DNA of 64,000 bases from contig NZ_AP022870.1 of assembly GCF_011764545.1 (NCBI RefSeq), positions 9,543,005 to 9,607,004 on the forward strand. The letters run 5' to 3'. The notes below the pieces were generated by a model, which worked only from the letters and a program-made list of their open reading frames with translations, did not search any database and was not told the origin of the DNA. Position numbers and translations under genes: made by a program. Positions 53,295 through 62,169 of this stretch are shown piece after piece. The first letter of the stretch is position 1; every line of letters starts with the position of its first letter. This DNA comes from Phytohabitans flavus. GTDB lineage: Bacteria; Actinomycetota; Actinomycetes; Mycobacteriales; Micromonosporaceae.

Positions 53295-55508
53295 GTGGCC
53301 ACTGTGAACCCGGAGCGCGACGCCGTCGCGACCCGCCCCGGGCGGGCCCGCGTGGGCATGCGCACGCTGCGCGGCTGGCGGCCCACCCTCGCGCGGGTAC
53401 GCAGCATCCTGCGCAACGCGGTGACCTCGTTCATCGTGCTGGCCGGCACGTTCTGGCTCCTGCCCGGCGTGACCGCGAGCAACCTCGTCGCGCTGCTCGG
53501 CCTTGTGGTGCTCGTCGCCGGCATCGGCGCCCTGCTCCGCCCGCTCCTGCTCGCGCTTGCCACCGCGCTCGGCGGCTTCGGTGCGCTGGTGCTGGGCGCG
53601 ATGGTGCAGGCCATCGTGTTGTACGTGGCGCTGTGGTTCGCGCCGGACACGCACGCGGCCAACCTCCCGGTGGTCTTCGGCGCCTCCTGGGTCGCGGTCG
53701 CGCTGGCCGCTCTTGTCAACTGGTTCGCCGACGCGGGCACCGACGACGCGTTCGTCAGCGAGACCGTGCGCCTGATGGCCCGTGTGCGCCGCGTCGCGGA
53801 AAAGCCCAAGCTCAGCGAGCGCAGCAGACACTGCCCCGACGGCCTGCTGGTGATCCAGCTCGACGGCGTGCCCGCGCCGCTGCTGCGCTGGGCGGTCCGC
53901 GCCGGCAACCTGCCCAACGTCGGCCGGTGGCTGCGCACCGACAGCCACCGCCTGGCCACCTGGCACACTGGCATTCCAGCCACGACGCCCGCCGCGCAGG
54001 CGGGCATCCTTTACGGCGACGTCCGCCGGGTGCCGGCATTCCGCTGGTACGAGAAGGACACGCGCCGCCTCCTCGTCACCAGCCGCACCCGTGATACCGC
54101 CGAGGTCGAGCGGCGGCTGGCCGGTGACCGGGGCCTGCTCCGCGACGGCGGGGTGAGCATCAGCAACGTCTTCTCCGGCGACGCCGAGACCTGCCTGCTC
54201 ACGGTCAGCCACGCCGCGCTGCCCGGCCGCAACGCGCGGGGGTACGCGGCGTTCATGACCAGCCCGTACGGCTTCACCCGCGCGGTGGTCCTCGCCATCG
54301 GCGGGGTGATCCGCGAGCTGCACCAGGCGCGGGTGCAGCGGCGCCGCGACCTGCACCCGCGGGTCAGCCGGGGCGGTGCGTTCATCGCGCTGCGGCCGGC
54401 CACCACGCTGCTGCGCGACCTCAACGTCACGCTGATCGCCGAGCAGATGGCCCGGGGCGCCCCGGTCATCTTCTGCGACTTCGTCGACTACGACGAGGTG
54501 GCCCACCACGTGGGTCCGGCCCGGCCCGAGGCGCTCGAGGTGCTGGAGTCGCTCGACCAGGTGCTCGGCATCCTGGAGCGGCTCTCCGCCGAGGCGGCCC
54601 GCCGCTACCACCTCGTGGTCCTCTCCGACCACGGCCAGAGCCAGGGTGCCACGTTCCGCCAGCGGTACGACGAGTCGCTGGAGGAGGTCGTGGCGCGGCT
54701 GGCCCAGGGCGGCACCAACGGTCACCGGCCGGGCGCGGCCACCCGTACCGTCGAGGAGTGGGGCCGGGTCAACGCCCTGCTCACCGAGGCCGTGGCGCGC
54801 AAGGGACCGACCGCCGCCGCCACCCGGGCCGCGATGCGCAAGCACACCCGCGACGGCGAGGTCACGCTCGGCCCGGCCGACGAGGAGGCGAAGGCGATCG
54901 CCGAGCGCGACCCGGAGACCGTGGTGATCGCCTCGGGCAACCTCGGCATGGTCTACCTGACCCGCCATCCGGAAAAGCTCACCCGCGACCGGATCGAGGC
55001 CGAGCACCCGGAGCTCGTGACCGGGCTTGTCGCGCACCCCGGCGTGGGCCTGGTGGTGGTCGACGAGGCGGAGCACGGGCCGGTGGCGCTCGGCCAGCGC
55101 GGCCGGCACCGCCTGCGCGACGGGCACGTGGAGGGTCAGGACCCGCTCGCGCCGTACGGGCCGCGCGCCCGCGAAAACCTCCTGCGCCACCAGGAGATGG
55201 ATCACGTCGGTGACCTTGTGCTGATCAGCATGGTGGAGCCGGGTACCGACGACGTCGCGGCGTTCGAGGAGCTGGTCGGCAGCCACGGCGGGCTGGGCGG
55301 CTGGCAGACCGAGGCGCTGCTGCTCTACCCGTCCGGGTGGGCGCTGGAGACCGACCCCGTGGTCGGCCCGGACGGCGTGTACCGCACGCTGCTGGCCTGG
55401 CTCGACAAGCTCGGCCTGCGCGGCCCCTCCGCGCCGGCACCGGTCGAGGCGGACGCCGACCTGCCCGCCGCCCCGGCCCCGGTCAGGCTTCCTTCTGCCG
55501 GGGCCTGA
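53295..55508 (+). CDS. Membrane-anchored phosphodiesterase with holin-like N-terminal domain
   Basis: About 737 residues. After a basic leader, four membrane segments (AVTSFIVLAGTFWLLPGVTA, LVALLGLVVLVAGIGALLRP, LGAMVQAIVLYVALWFAPDT, VVFGASWVAVALAALVNWFA) form a phage_holin_4_2-like unit. The following domain is an alkaline-phosphatase-superfamily phosphodiesterase: LLVIQLDGVPAPLLRWAVRA, HTGIPATTPAAQAGILYGDV, FCDFVDYDEVAHHVGP and VVLSDHGQSQGATF. It probably acts on a lipid head group or envelope polymer at the membrane. The fusion is known in actinobacteria. GTG 53295 is the best start, with GTG 53304 possible. The stop overlaps the convergent DedA gene by 26 bases. Confidence 0.82.
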   Translation: MATVNPERDAVATRPGRARVGMRTLRGWRPTLARVRSILRNAVTSFIVLAGTFWLLPGVTASNLVALLGLVVLVAGIGALLRPLLLALATALGGFGALVLGAMVQAIVLYVALWFAPDTHAANLPVVFGASWVAVALAALVNWFADAGTDDAFVSETVRLMARVRRVAEKPKLSERSRHCPDGLLVIQLDGVPAPLLRWAVRAGNLPNVGRWLRTDSHRLATWHTGIPATTPAAQAGILYGDVRRVPAFRWYEKDTRRLLVTSRTRDTAEVERRLAGDRGLLRDGGVSISNVFSGDAETCLLTVSHAALPGRNARGYAAFMTSPYGFTRAVVLAIGGVIRELHQARVQRRRDLHPRVSRGGAFIALRPATTLLRDLNVTLIAEQMARGAPVIFCDFVDYDEVAHHVGPARPEALEVLESLDQVLGILERLSAEAARRYHLVVLSDHGQSQGATFRQRYDESLEEVVARLAQGGTNGHRPGAATRTVEEWGRVNALLTEAVARKGPTAAATRAAMRKHTRDGEVTLGPADEEAKAIAERDPETVVIASGNLGMVYLTRHPEKLTRDRIEAEHPELVTGLVAHPGVGLVVVDEAEHGPVALGQRGRHRLRDGHVEGQDPLAPYGPRARENLLRHQEMDHVGDLVLISMVEPGTDDVAAFEELVGSHGGLGGWQTEALLLYPSGWALETDPVVGPDGVYRTLLAWLDKLGLRGPSAPAPVEADADLPAAPAPVRLPSAGA

Positions 55509-56082
55509 CGTCCGCTGCCTCCGCCGTCGCCTCGCGCCGCCGGCTGATCATCGATGCGATCTGGGAGATCAGCAGGACCAGCAGGATCGCCGCCACCACG
55601 CTCTGCCAGGGCTCCGGGAAGATCGCGTACCCGAAGATGCCGATTCCCGCGTACACCGTGGACCAGAGCAGGCAGGCCGGCAGGTTGGTCACCGCGAACC
55701 GCCGCCAGTCCAGCCCCATCAGCGCCGCCGCGAGCAGCACCGGCACCCGCCCGCCGGGCAGTAGGCGGGAGACGAGCAGCACCGAGACCTGCCGCTCGTC
55801 GAGCTTCTTGCGCATCCGTTCCATGCGCTCGGGGTCGCGCAGCCAGCGCAGGCGCCGGGCCAGCTGCTCACCGCCCCAGCGGCAGATCGCGTACATGGCG
55901 AGGTCGCCGACGTATGCCCCGCCGGCTCCGGCCACGACGACAAGCAGCACGTACAGCGGGTTCTGGTGGGCCGCGTACGCCGCCGCGCCGCTGACCGCCG
56001 CCCCGGTCGGGACGATCGGCACCACCGCGCCGAACGTCACCACGACGATCAGCCACAGCAGCGTGCTGAGTGTCGCGGTCAC
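55483..56082 (-). CDS. DedA-family membrane protein
   Basis: The 199-residue protein starts with TM TLLWLIVVVTFGAVVPIVPT. It then has the DedA features G-rich AGAGGAYVGDLAMYAICRWG, the amphipathic re-entrant segments and LLVSRLLPGGRVPVLLAAAL (the conserved R-x-x-P-G-R). TM helices WSTVYAGIGIFGYAIF and VVAAILLVLLISQIASMI follow. DedA proteins flip undecaprenyl-phosphate or phospholipids and support proton-motive-force homeostasis. Whether this one is a C55-P flippase is inference. Confidence 0.88.
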   Translation of the reverse strand: MTATLSTLLWLIVVVTFGAVVPIVPTGAAVSGAAAYAAHQNPLYVLLVVVAGAGGAYVGDLAMYAICRWGGEQLARRLRWLRDPERMERMRKKLDERQVSVLLVSRLLPGGRVPVLLAAALMGLDWRRFAVTNLPACLLWSTVYAGIGIFGYAIFPEPWQSVVAAILLVLLISQIASMISRRREATAEAADVRPRQKEA

Positions 56083-56203
56083 AGTGCCTCCGGGTTCGCT
56101 CGCTCGCGCGGCGCTGAAGGCGACGTCTTCCCTCGCGGCCCCGAAACCCCGACTTCGTCGGCGGGGCCGCTCAGTCCAGACGCCGCCGCGCCAGCTCGCT
56201 CGC

Positions 56204-56974
56204 TCACGGTGCCACCGTCAGCGATTCGCCGGGAGCCAGGACGGTGACCCGGGTACCGGGCGCCACGGTCCCGCTGATCCGTGCGAAGTCCGGCCCCGGG
56301 TTGTGAAACCGGTCCGGCCGCACCCGCGCCAACCCCACAGGCCAGAACGTGCCGAAATGCACCGGCACCGCCTCCCGCGGCGCCGCCCGCCGCATCGCCT
56401 CGGCCGCCGTGTACGGGTCGAGGTGCCCCCGCCCCAGCGTCGGCCCCCACCCACCGACCGGCACCAGCGCCAGGTCGAGCGGGCCGAGGTCGGTCATCTC
56501 GTCGAAGAGCCCGGTGTCCCCGCCGAACCAGGTGTTCGCCGCACCGTGCACGGTGTAGCCCACGGCCGCCGCGCGGTGCCGGGACCAGGGGCCGCGGGCG
56601 CCGTCGTGGGCCGCGGGGACGGCCCTGATCCGCACCGCGCCGACGGCCACCTCGTCGCCGACGGCGAGCTCCGCGCACCGCCGGTGGAACGCGGTGCCGA
56701 GCCGCTGCCGCACGAACGCGCCGGCCCCCGCCGGCACGACAAGCGTGCCCTCGGGCCCGATCTGCCGCAGCGAGGCCACGTCCAGGTGGTCCGCGTGCAG
56801 GTGCGACACCAGCACCGCGTCGGGCGGCCCAGCCAGGCGGGGCGAGGTACCGCGCATCCGCCGCAGGTGCGCGATCCGGTCACCGAGGACGGGGTCGGTC
56901 ACGATGCGCACGCCCGAGTCCTCGACCCAGACGGTGCTGTGCCCCCACCACGTGACCTGGACCTTGTACGTCAC
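56204..56974 (-). CDS. MBL-fold metal-dependent hydrolase (UlaG/NAPE-PLD-like)
   Basis: The 256-residue metallo-beta-lactamase-fold protein shows VTWWGHSTVWVEDSGVRIVT, DPVLGDRIAHLRR and the metal motif LVSHLHADHLDVASL (HxHxDH). VPAAHDGARGPW and WFGGDTGLFDE follow, then the terminal metal His in VPVHFGTFWPVG. This arrangement matches the UlaG-like / N-acyl-phosphatidylethanolamine-hydrolase-like branch. The substrate is unknown. GTG 56974 is selected because the frame upstream of it is not coding-like. Confidence 0.88.
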   Translation of the reverse strand: MTYKVQVTWWGHSTVWVEDSGVRIVTDPVLGDRIAHLRRMRGTSPRLAGPPDAVLVSHLHADHLDVASLRQIGPEGTLVVPAGAGAFVRQRLGTAFHRRCAELAVGDEVAVGAVRIRAVPAAHDGARGPWSRHRAAAVGYTVHGAANTWFGGDTGLFDEMTDLGPLDLALVPVGGWGPTLGRGHLDPYTAAEAMRRAAPREAVPVHFGTFWPVGLARVRPDRFHNPGPDFARISGTVAPGTRVTVLAPGESLTVAP

Positions 56975-57027
56975 CCCGCTACGGTACGGGACCGCACGCA
57001 GCGTCACCCAAGCCGCGCTGCAACCGC

Positions 57028-57456
57028 TTACGCGGGCGTCCTTGGTGGTCGGACGGCTACGACATCGAGGAGACCGTCCAGGCCGGCGAAGTCGTCGGGG
57101 TTGGTCGTGTAGAGCGGCAGGTCGTTCACTGCGGCGATCGAGGCGATCATCAGGTCGGCGATCCGCCGGCGTGGCTTGCGCCCGGCCGCGAGCACCGCTG
57201 CGGCGACACGCCCAAACGCCCGGGCCGCGTCCGCGTCGAACGGCAATGGGTCGAATGTGGACTCGGCGTGCTGCAAAACGCTGATCCGGCGCGCACGCTC
57301 CAGCGGGTCGTCGGTGTGATGAGGGCCGGCGGACAGCTCGGCAAGTGTCACCGTGCTGATTACCAGTGCCTCCGGCAGGTCGGTGGGGTCGAGGCGGGCG
57401 AGTTGGATGACGATGTTGGTGTCGATCAGGCCGCGTGCCGGCTCCTCACCACTCAC
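57028..57456 (-). CDS. PIN-domain toxin (VapC-like)
   Basis: The 142-residue PIN ribonuclease starts with EPARGLIDTNIVIQLARLDP (first Asp of the active site in IDTNIV). It contains VISTVTLAELSAGPHH (Glu) and RRRIADLMIASIAAVNDLPL (Asp), and ends YTTNPDDFAGLDGL (last Asp). All four acidic metal ligands are present, so it should be an active Mg-dependent RNase. It overlaps the antitoxin gene upstream by 11 bases, the normal order for these modules. It borders the inserted island to the right. Confidence 0.92.
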   Translation of the reverse strand: MSGEEPARGLIDTNIVIQLARLDPTDLPEALVISTVTLAELSAGPHHTDDPLERARRISVLQHAESTFDPLPFDADAARAFGRVAAAVLAAGRKPRRRIADLMIASIAAVNDLPLYTTNPDDFAGLDGLLDVVAVRPPRTPA

Positions 57457-57721
57457 GGGAGTCCAGGTCGTTGTCGAGGGCGGAGTCGAGATCGTTGCGG
57501 AACCGGTCAGCGTCGATCTTTGGGGCCGTGGCGAACGCGGCGATGGCCTCCTCGCGTGGCACGGCCGTGCGGCGTCGCAGCGGGATCAGGCGGGCGATCG
57601 GCGTGCCGTTGCGGGTGATCGTGAAGGACTCACCTCGCTCGACTCGGCGCATGATCTCGCCGGACTCGTTGCGCAGCTCGCGTTGGGTGATTTCGCGGGC
57701 AGCTTCGGTCATGCGGACCAT
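57446..57721 (-). CDS. Phd/YefM-type antitoxin (VapB role)
   Basis: The 91-residue protein has the Phd fold signature EITQRELRNESGEIMRRVER, then GESFTITRNGTPIARLIPL. The C-terminal toxin-neutralising tail is rich in Asp and Arg (DADRFRNDLDSALDNDLD). It binds its own promoter and neutralises the PIN toxin encoded by the overlapping gene. ATG 57721 or ATG 57712 (MTEAAREI) are both possible; the latter matches family N-termini better. Confidence 0.9.
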   Translation of the reverse strand: MVRMTEAAREITQRELRNESGEIMRRVERGESFTITRNGTPIARLIPLRRRTAVPREEAIAAFATAPKIDADRFRNDLDSALDNDLDSREW

Positions 57722-57744
57722 CCTACGGCGATGTGCTACTTGGT

Positions 57745-57880
57745 GCTACGGCGCCAATCGGTCGAGCCGTTCGCACGGTTTAGGGACCTACCCGGGGTGT
57801 CTTCGTCGGCCGCCAGGGCGGCAGTGCTCCACCCGTCCGCGTACGTGCTGGCAGCGGCCGGTATCGAGTGGCATGTCTGG
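57745..57880 (-). pseudogene. Decayed duplicate of the 3' end of larA
   Basis: This segment aligns with the 3' end of the intact larA at 62.85 kb in the same orientation. GCTACGGCGCCAA and the following about 75 bases match 62848-62925, and GTCCGCGTACGTG with flanks matches about 63011-63070. About 85 bases are missing between them. Translated leftward it still shows STYADG and ALAADEDTP, equivalent to GTYADGVERC and ALAADPDTLV of LarA. Substitutions and small gaps show long decay. It marks the left boundary of the 57.9-62.8 kb insertion. Confidence 0.8.
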
Positions 57881-58005
57881 GTGGCGCTATCGATTGACGG
57901 CCAGTTGTATAGGCGGCATTCCTTGGCGCAAGGCACCCAAAGCGCCGATCATCATGATCATTTATTGACCCTCCGCTGGAAGACGGAAAGGGGAGGTCGC
58001 CGAAA

Positions 58006-59076
58006 TTGGCCGTAACCGGGCGGTCGAGCGTGTGGACGCCGATAGGGATACTCCGGTGGCTGTTTTCCGGATCCGGTGTCAGCTCGCACCTGGTCCGGAT
58101 CGTAGCTTTTCTCGGCTTGGTCATATCGGTTCTACAGACTTTGGATTACGCGTTCGGCAAGAGATTGGTGCCACATAGCGGGCTCGGCTACACGCTCATC
58201 GTTCTGGCGACCGTTTGTCTCTACACCGGAAACGAGGCGATCCGGCTTGGTGCCGAGTCGAGGCGCCCGCCTGGCCTGACGGACGCGTTCGTCCAGCAAA
58301 TCACGGAGCTTCAGGAAAGCGGTCGCCACGAGGCGGTGGTTCGATACCACAAGCAGTTGAGCAGACTGCTCTGGGTCGAGGGTCAGCTCGAGTCGCGGAT
58401 AAGGATCGGTCGGCTCATCGAGCATTCGGCGGCGCTGATCGGCAACAAACGCGTCCAGGCCGGCATACTGATCGACGATCTGGGCTGGACCAACGTCGCC
58501 GTCGGGCGGTTCGACGAGGCCCGAGGAAACATCTCCTACGGTATCGACCTGGCGGAGGAGTGTGACGACCGCTATCTCGCGGCCAAGGGCCTGCGACACC
58601 TGGGTGGGCTCGCCGATGAGCAGGGCGACTATGCCACGGCGAAGGCGGAGTTCGGCCGGGCGCGTGATCGCGCGCAGACGATCCAGGACGAGCCCGCGAG
58701 GTCGGAAATGCTCGCCGGGATCGACTACGGCGAAGCGCAGCTCGCGCTTCACGTAGGTCAGGTGGACCAAGCGGTCGACTACATCAATGCTTCGGAGGCG
58801 CGACGCCTTGCGTCGGGCGACGACTCGCGGATCGTAAGGACGTACGCACTGAAAGGGCAGATCCTGGAGAAGAGAAACGAGATCCTTCGGGCCAGGGACA
58901 GCTATGTGCGCGGCTTGGAGCTAGCGCGGCGGGTAGGCAGGATAGACGAGCAGATTCGAAATCTGCAAGGCCTCGCCCGGGTGACCGGTCGTCAAGGCGA
59001 TCGAGGTGCCGCGAACGCGTTTTCCAAGGAGGCCGCCGACCTAAAGGCGCAGACCCCAATCCCCTACGATGCCTGA
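58006..59076 (+). CDS. Membrane-anchored TPR protein
   Basis: The protein has 356 residues. Two N-terminal membrane segments (LVRIVAFLGLVISVLQTLDY and LGYTLIVLATVCLYTGNEAI) precede about 270 residues of TPR helices, such as VAVGRFDEARGNISYGIDLA, LADEQGDYATAKAEFGRARD and RARDSYVRGLELARRVGRID. The cytoplasmic TPR array suggests a scaffold or sensor; there is no catalytic or DNA-binding domain. TTG 58006 is chosen because GGGGAGG lies about nine bases before it. It is the first gene of the lower-GC island and precedes the NUDIX gene by 51 bases in the same direction. Confidence 0.75.
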   Translation: MAVTGRSSVWTPIGILRWLFSGSGVSSHLVRIVAFLGLVISVLQTLDYAFGKRLVPHSGLGYTLIVLATVCLYTGNEAIRLGAESRRPPGLTDAFVQQITELQESGRHEAVVRYHKQLSRLLWVEGQLESRIRIGRLIEHSAALIGNKRVQAGILIDDLGWTNVAVGRFDEARGNISYGIDLAEECDDRYLAAKGLRHLGGLADEQGDYATAKAEFGRARDRAQTIQDEPARSEMLAGIDYGEAQLALHVGQVDQAVDYINASEARRLASGDDSRIVRTYALKGQILEKRNEILRARDSYVRGLELARRVGRIDEQIRNLQGLARVTGRQGDRGAANAFSKEAADLKAQTPIPYDA

Positions 59077-59127
59077 CGACCGCCGTATGTCTCGGTGCCT
59101 TCATGTCTCGGAGAAGGGCTATCGCTC

Positions 59128-59774
59128 ATGCCGGAAGAGATGATCAACATATGCGACGAGAACATGAAAGGGCTGGGCACGGCCACGAAGTCGTTGGCTC
59201 ACAAGACAGGGCTCTGGCACGAGTCGATCCACTGCTGGATCGTCCGGCCGACTGCCAATGGTGGGGCGCTGCTCTTCCAGAAGCGTGGTAGCGACAAAAC
59301 CCTCTTCCCGGACTATCTCGACATCACCGCGGCCGGCCACTATGTCGCCGGCGAGGAGGTCTCGGCCGGCGTACGCGAGATCGCCGAGGAGCTTGGCCTG
59401 GAAGTGGCCTTCGAGGATCTGACCCCGCTGGGGATCAAGATCGACTTGGGTAAGACCGAGGGCGTGCTCAACCGGGAGTTCTGCCACGTGTTCATCTACT
59501 CGGACGACCGGCCTCCCGGCTCGTACGTCTTGGATGTGTCAGAGGTCGAAGGACTGGTCGAGGTTGGGATCGACGAGGGGCTCGGGCTCTTTTCCGGCGA
59601 AAGGGACGATGTCGTGGCGCGTGGCATCGAGTGGGACCGGGGCAAGACGGAGTGGGTCGAGATCGAGCGCAGGGTGAGCGTCGACAGCTTCATTCCGAGG
59701 ATCGACCCCTATTACTACAAGATGTTCATCAACGCCAAGAGCTTTCTTGCCGGGGTCGCTACCTCGCCATCTGA
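59128..59774 (+). CDS. NUDIX hydrolase (IPP-isomerase-like subgroup), frame break near the end
   Basis: About 215 residues from ATG 59128 (MPEEMINICDENMKGLGTAT). The region KTGLWHESIHCWIV is typical of the YfcD/IDI-like NUDIX branch. The Nudix box is AAGHYVAGEEVSAGVREIAE plus ELGLEV; REIAEELGL is canonical, but the box is one residue shorter between Gly and Arg, as in some family members. As sequenced the frame stays open 690 bases into the next gene. Adding one G at G4 (59752-59755) gives FLAGGRYLAI and a stop at 59772-59774, 41 bases before the carbamoyltransferase start. It would hydrolyse a nucleoside or isoprenoid diphosphate; the substrate is unknown. Confidence 0.8.
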
Positions 59775-59815
59775 CTCGGAGACGCCATGGCGCAGCGTCG
59801 CGGGAGGTGTGTTTT

Positions 59816-61489
59816 GTGGGCGTAGTGCTTGGCATCAACGAGAATCACGACGCCGCGGCGGCGATCATGGTGGATGGGCAGCTCGTCGCGGCGGTCGCCG
59901 AGGAGCGCTTCACACGGCGAAAGCACCAGTCGGCGACCGTCGAGCACGCGGTCCGGTCGGCGCTGTCCATAGCTGGAGTCACACTCGACGACGTCGACCT
60001 GCTCGTCACCTGTGCCCATCGCGTCGAGGTGCACCCCGATTCACCGGAGGCGGCATTCCGGCGGGAGCTCATCAGGAGCGCGCCGAGGTGGCACGAGCAC
60101 GACAGCCATCACGACCTCCATGCGTACAGCGCGTGGTTCGGATCGGGTTTCGAGGAGCCGGCCATCCTTGTCGTGGACGCGGTGGGTACCCGGCTCGACC
60201 TCCTGGCGCGACCATTGCTCGCGCCTGGCGCCGAGATGTTCGGAAAGGACCCGGCGGGATACGAGTGCGAGTCGATCTTCGGGACCGCGGGCGGTGTGCT
60301 GGAGCCGCTGGCGCAGCACTACACGACCCACAGGCCGTACGACTGGAGCCGAGAGAACATCGGGCTCGGCCGGCTCTACAACTACGCGGCCAAGGAGATC
60401 TTCGGTACCAGCTACGCCGCCGGAAAACTGATGGCCCTGGCCGCACTCGCCGAAGCGTCGCCCGGCACGTTCGTGGACCTCGATGCGCCCTGGCCGCGAC
60501 CGCGCCATGATGCCTTTTCCGCGTTCAGCGGACCCAAGGTCCACCCTGAGCCGGAGGCGCTGGCCTCGCTGGCCGCCGGCGTCCAGAAGGACCTTGAATG
60601 CACGATGCTGGCGCTCGCTCGTCGCGCGGCGATGCTTGTGGACAGCCGTCAGTTCTGTGTCGCCGGTGGTGTCGGCCTCAACTGCCCGGCCAACTCCCGG
60701 ATGCTGCGGGACAGCGGCTTCGCCGATCTCTACGTCTTTCCGGCGGCGACCGACGACGGTGTGGCGGTTGGCGCGGCGGTCGCCGGCAGCTGGTGCGTCC
60801 TTGGCGAGAAGGACCGTCCGAAGGGACGGTTGTCTCCGTTTCTTGGCGCCGCCTACTCCGACGAGGAGGTTCGGCACGCGATCGGTCGGATGGCGGTCGA
60901 TCTCGACGCCCACGGGGTAACGAGCCAGGAGTTCGAGTCGACCGACGCGCTGCTCGACGAGATCTGTGACGATCTCCGTCAAGACCGGGTGGTCTCCTGG
61001 TTCACCGGGCGGAGCGAGTTCGGTCCCCGGGCCTTGGGAAATCGGAGCCTGCTCGCCTCCCCGCGGTCGGCGCGGATGCGCGAACGCATAAATCGCGACA
61101 TCAAAGGACGGGAGCGGTTCCGGCCGCTCGCTCCGGTGATGCCAGAGTCACTGGTCGAGGCCTACTTCGAGGTGCCGCCGGGTTTTCGCAGCCCCGAGAT
61201 GCTGCTAGCGCCGTTGGGAACGGCGCAGGCCAGAGCGCTCGCGCCAGCGGCGTTCCACGTCGACGGGTCGGCGAGGGTGCAGACGCTATCGGACACTTCT
61301 TCGCTCGGCCGGTTGTGCCTGCGTTTCCTGGCGGCGACGGGATGTCCGATGCTGCTGAACACCAGCCTCAACGGTCCGGGTGACCCGATCGTCGAGGCTC
61401 CGGATGATGCGATCGCGCTGTTCCTACGCCGCCCGATAGACGTGCTCGTCTTCAACGAGTCGACGGTCCTCAGGCGGGAGGCGCGGTGA
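59816..61489 (+). CDS. O-carbamoyltransferase (NodU/CmcH/TobZ family)
   Basis: The 557-residue protein starts MGVVLGINENHDAAAAIMVD and has the Kae1-like domain with the metal motif SHHDLHAYSAWFGSGF. KLMALAALAEAS and FCVAGGVGLNCPANSRML follow, and the YrdC-like C-terminal half has the carbamoyl-adenylate motif FTGRSEFGPRALGNRSLLAS. It transfers carbamoyl from carbamoyl phosphate and ATP to a hydroxyl group, in the family usually on an antibiotic, a sugar or a Nod factor. GTG 59816 is supported by GGGAGG eight bases before. The stop overlaps the next gene (GTGA). The acceptor is unknown. Confidence 0.9.
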   Translation: MGVVLGINENHDAAAAIMVDGQLVAAVAEERFTRRKHQSATVEHAVRSALSIAGVTLDDVDLLVTCAHRVEVHPDSPEAAFRRELIRSAPRWHEHDSHHDLHAYSAWFGSGFEEPAILVVDAVGTRLDLLARPLLAPGAEMFGKDPAGYECESIFGTAGGVLEPLAQHYTTHRPYDWSRENIGLGRLYNYAAKEIFGTSYAAGKLMALAALAEASPGTFVDLDAPWPRPRHDAFSAFSGPKVHPEPEALASLAAGVQKDLECTMLALARRAAMLVDSRQFCVAGGVGLNCPANSRMLRDSGFADLYVFPAATDDGVAVGAAVAGSWCVLGEKDRPKGRLSPFLGAAYSDEEVRHAIGRMAVDLDAHGVTSQEFESTDALLDEICDDLRQDRVVSWFTGRSEFGPRALGNRSLLASPRSARMRERINRDIKGRERFRPLAPVMPESLVEAYFEVPPGFRSPEMLLAPLGTAQARALAPAAFHVDGSARVQTLSDTSSLGRLCLRFLAATGCPMLLNTSLNGPGDPIVEAPDDAIALFLRRPIDVLVFNESTVLRREAR

Positions 61490-62162
61490 CCGAGCCGTCG
61501 CCAGGTGGGAGCCGGATACTGCTGGTCAGGCACGGAGAATGCGAGAAGAACCGAGCGGACGTCCAGGGTGGCGCGGGCGCCCCGCTTACGCCTTTCGGCC
61601 GACGGCAAGCGCAGGCCGTAGGCGAAATCATCGGCGCATGGGTCGACGCGCGGCGTGCCAACTGCCTGTTGTTCAGTCCCATCGAGCAGGTGGAGGAGAC
61701 TGTTCAGATCGCCGCGCCCGAACGGCACGTCCGACTGGTTCGTCGCGACGATCGGCTGCGCGGCATTGACATGGGGGTTCTGGCAGGGCTGAGCCGAGCG
61801 GAGGCCGTCGCCCGCCATCCCGATGCCGCTCGGCGGCTGGCGGAATGGGAGGCGGGGCGCCGGCCGACGGCCCGACTGAGTCTCCCGGGGGCCGAGAGCC
61901 TGAGCGGTTTCCACCGTCGGGTCGCCGATGCCGTCGCGAGCACCGGCGTCTTCGCCGAGCCGACTGACCTGATCGTGATTTCGAGCCGCTCGGTGCTCGT
62001 GATGATCTCGAATGTGCTTCGGCTCGGCTCGACCTTCTCCATCGACGGTTATGAGTCATATAGTTTCCAGACCGCTGCGTGCGTCGAATGGCGGGGGACT
62101 CGCTCGACACCCAGGCATGGGTTGTCTCGTATGGCGGTCACGGGCCGCTTGAGCAGGGCTGA
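61486..62162 (+). CDS. Histidine phosphatase (phosphoglycerate-mutase-like), frame break at the end
   Basis: About 226 residues when repaired. The catalytic motif is LLVRHGECEKNRADVQ, with FSPIEQVEETVQI and the second half LSLPGAESLSGFHRRVADAV. A His typical of the C-terminal active-site motif is not obvious (the position reads VISSRSVLVMIS), so activity is uncertain. As sequenced the frame runs on into the acyltransferase. One added G at G5 (62093-62097) gives WRGDSLDTQAWVVSYGGHGP and a stop at 62160-62162, eight bases before a GTG. That reading is much more natural than a fusion protein. It overlaps the carbamoyltransferase stop by four bases. Confidence 0.78.
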
Positions 62163-62169
62163 GGCTGCG

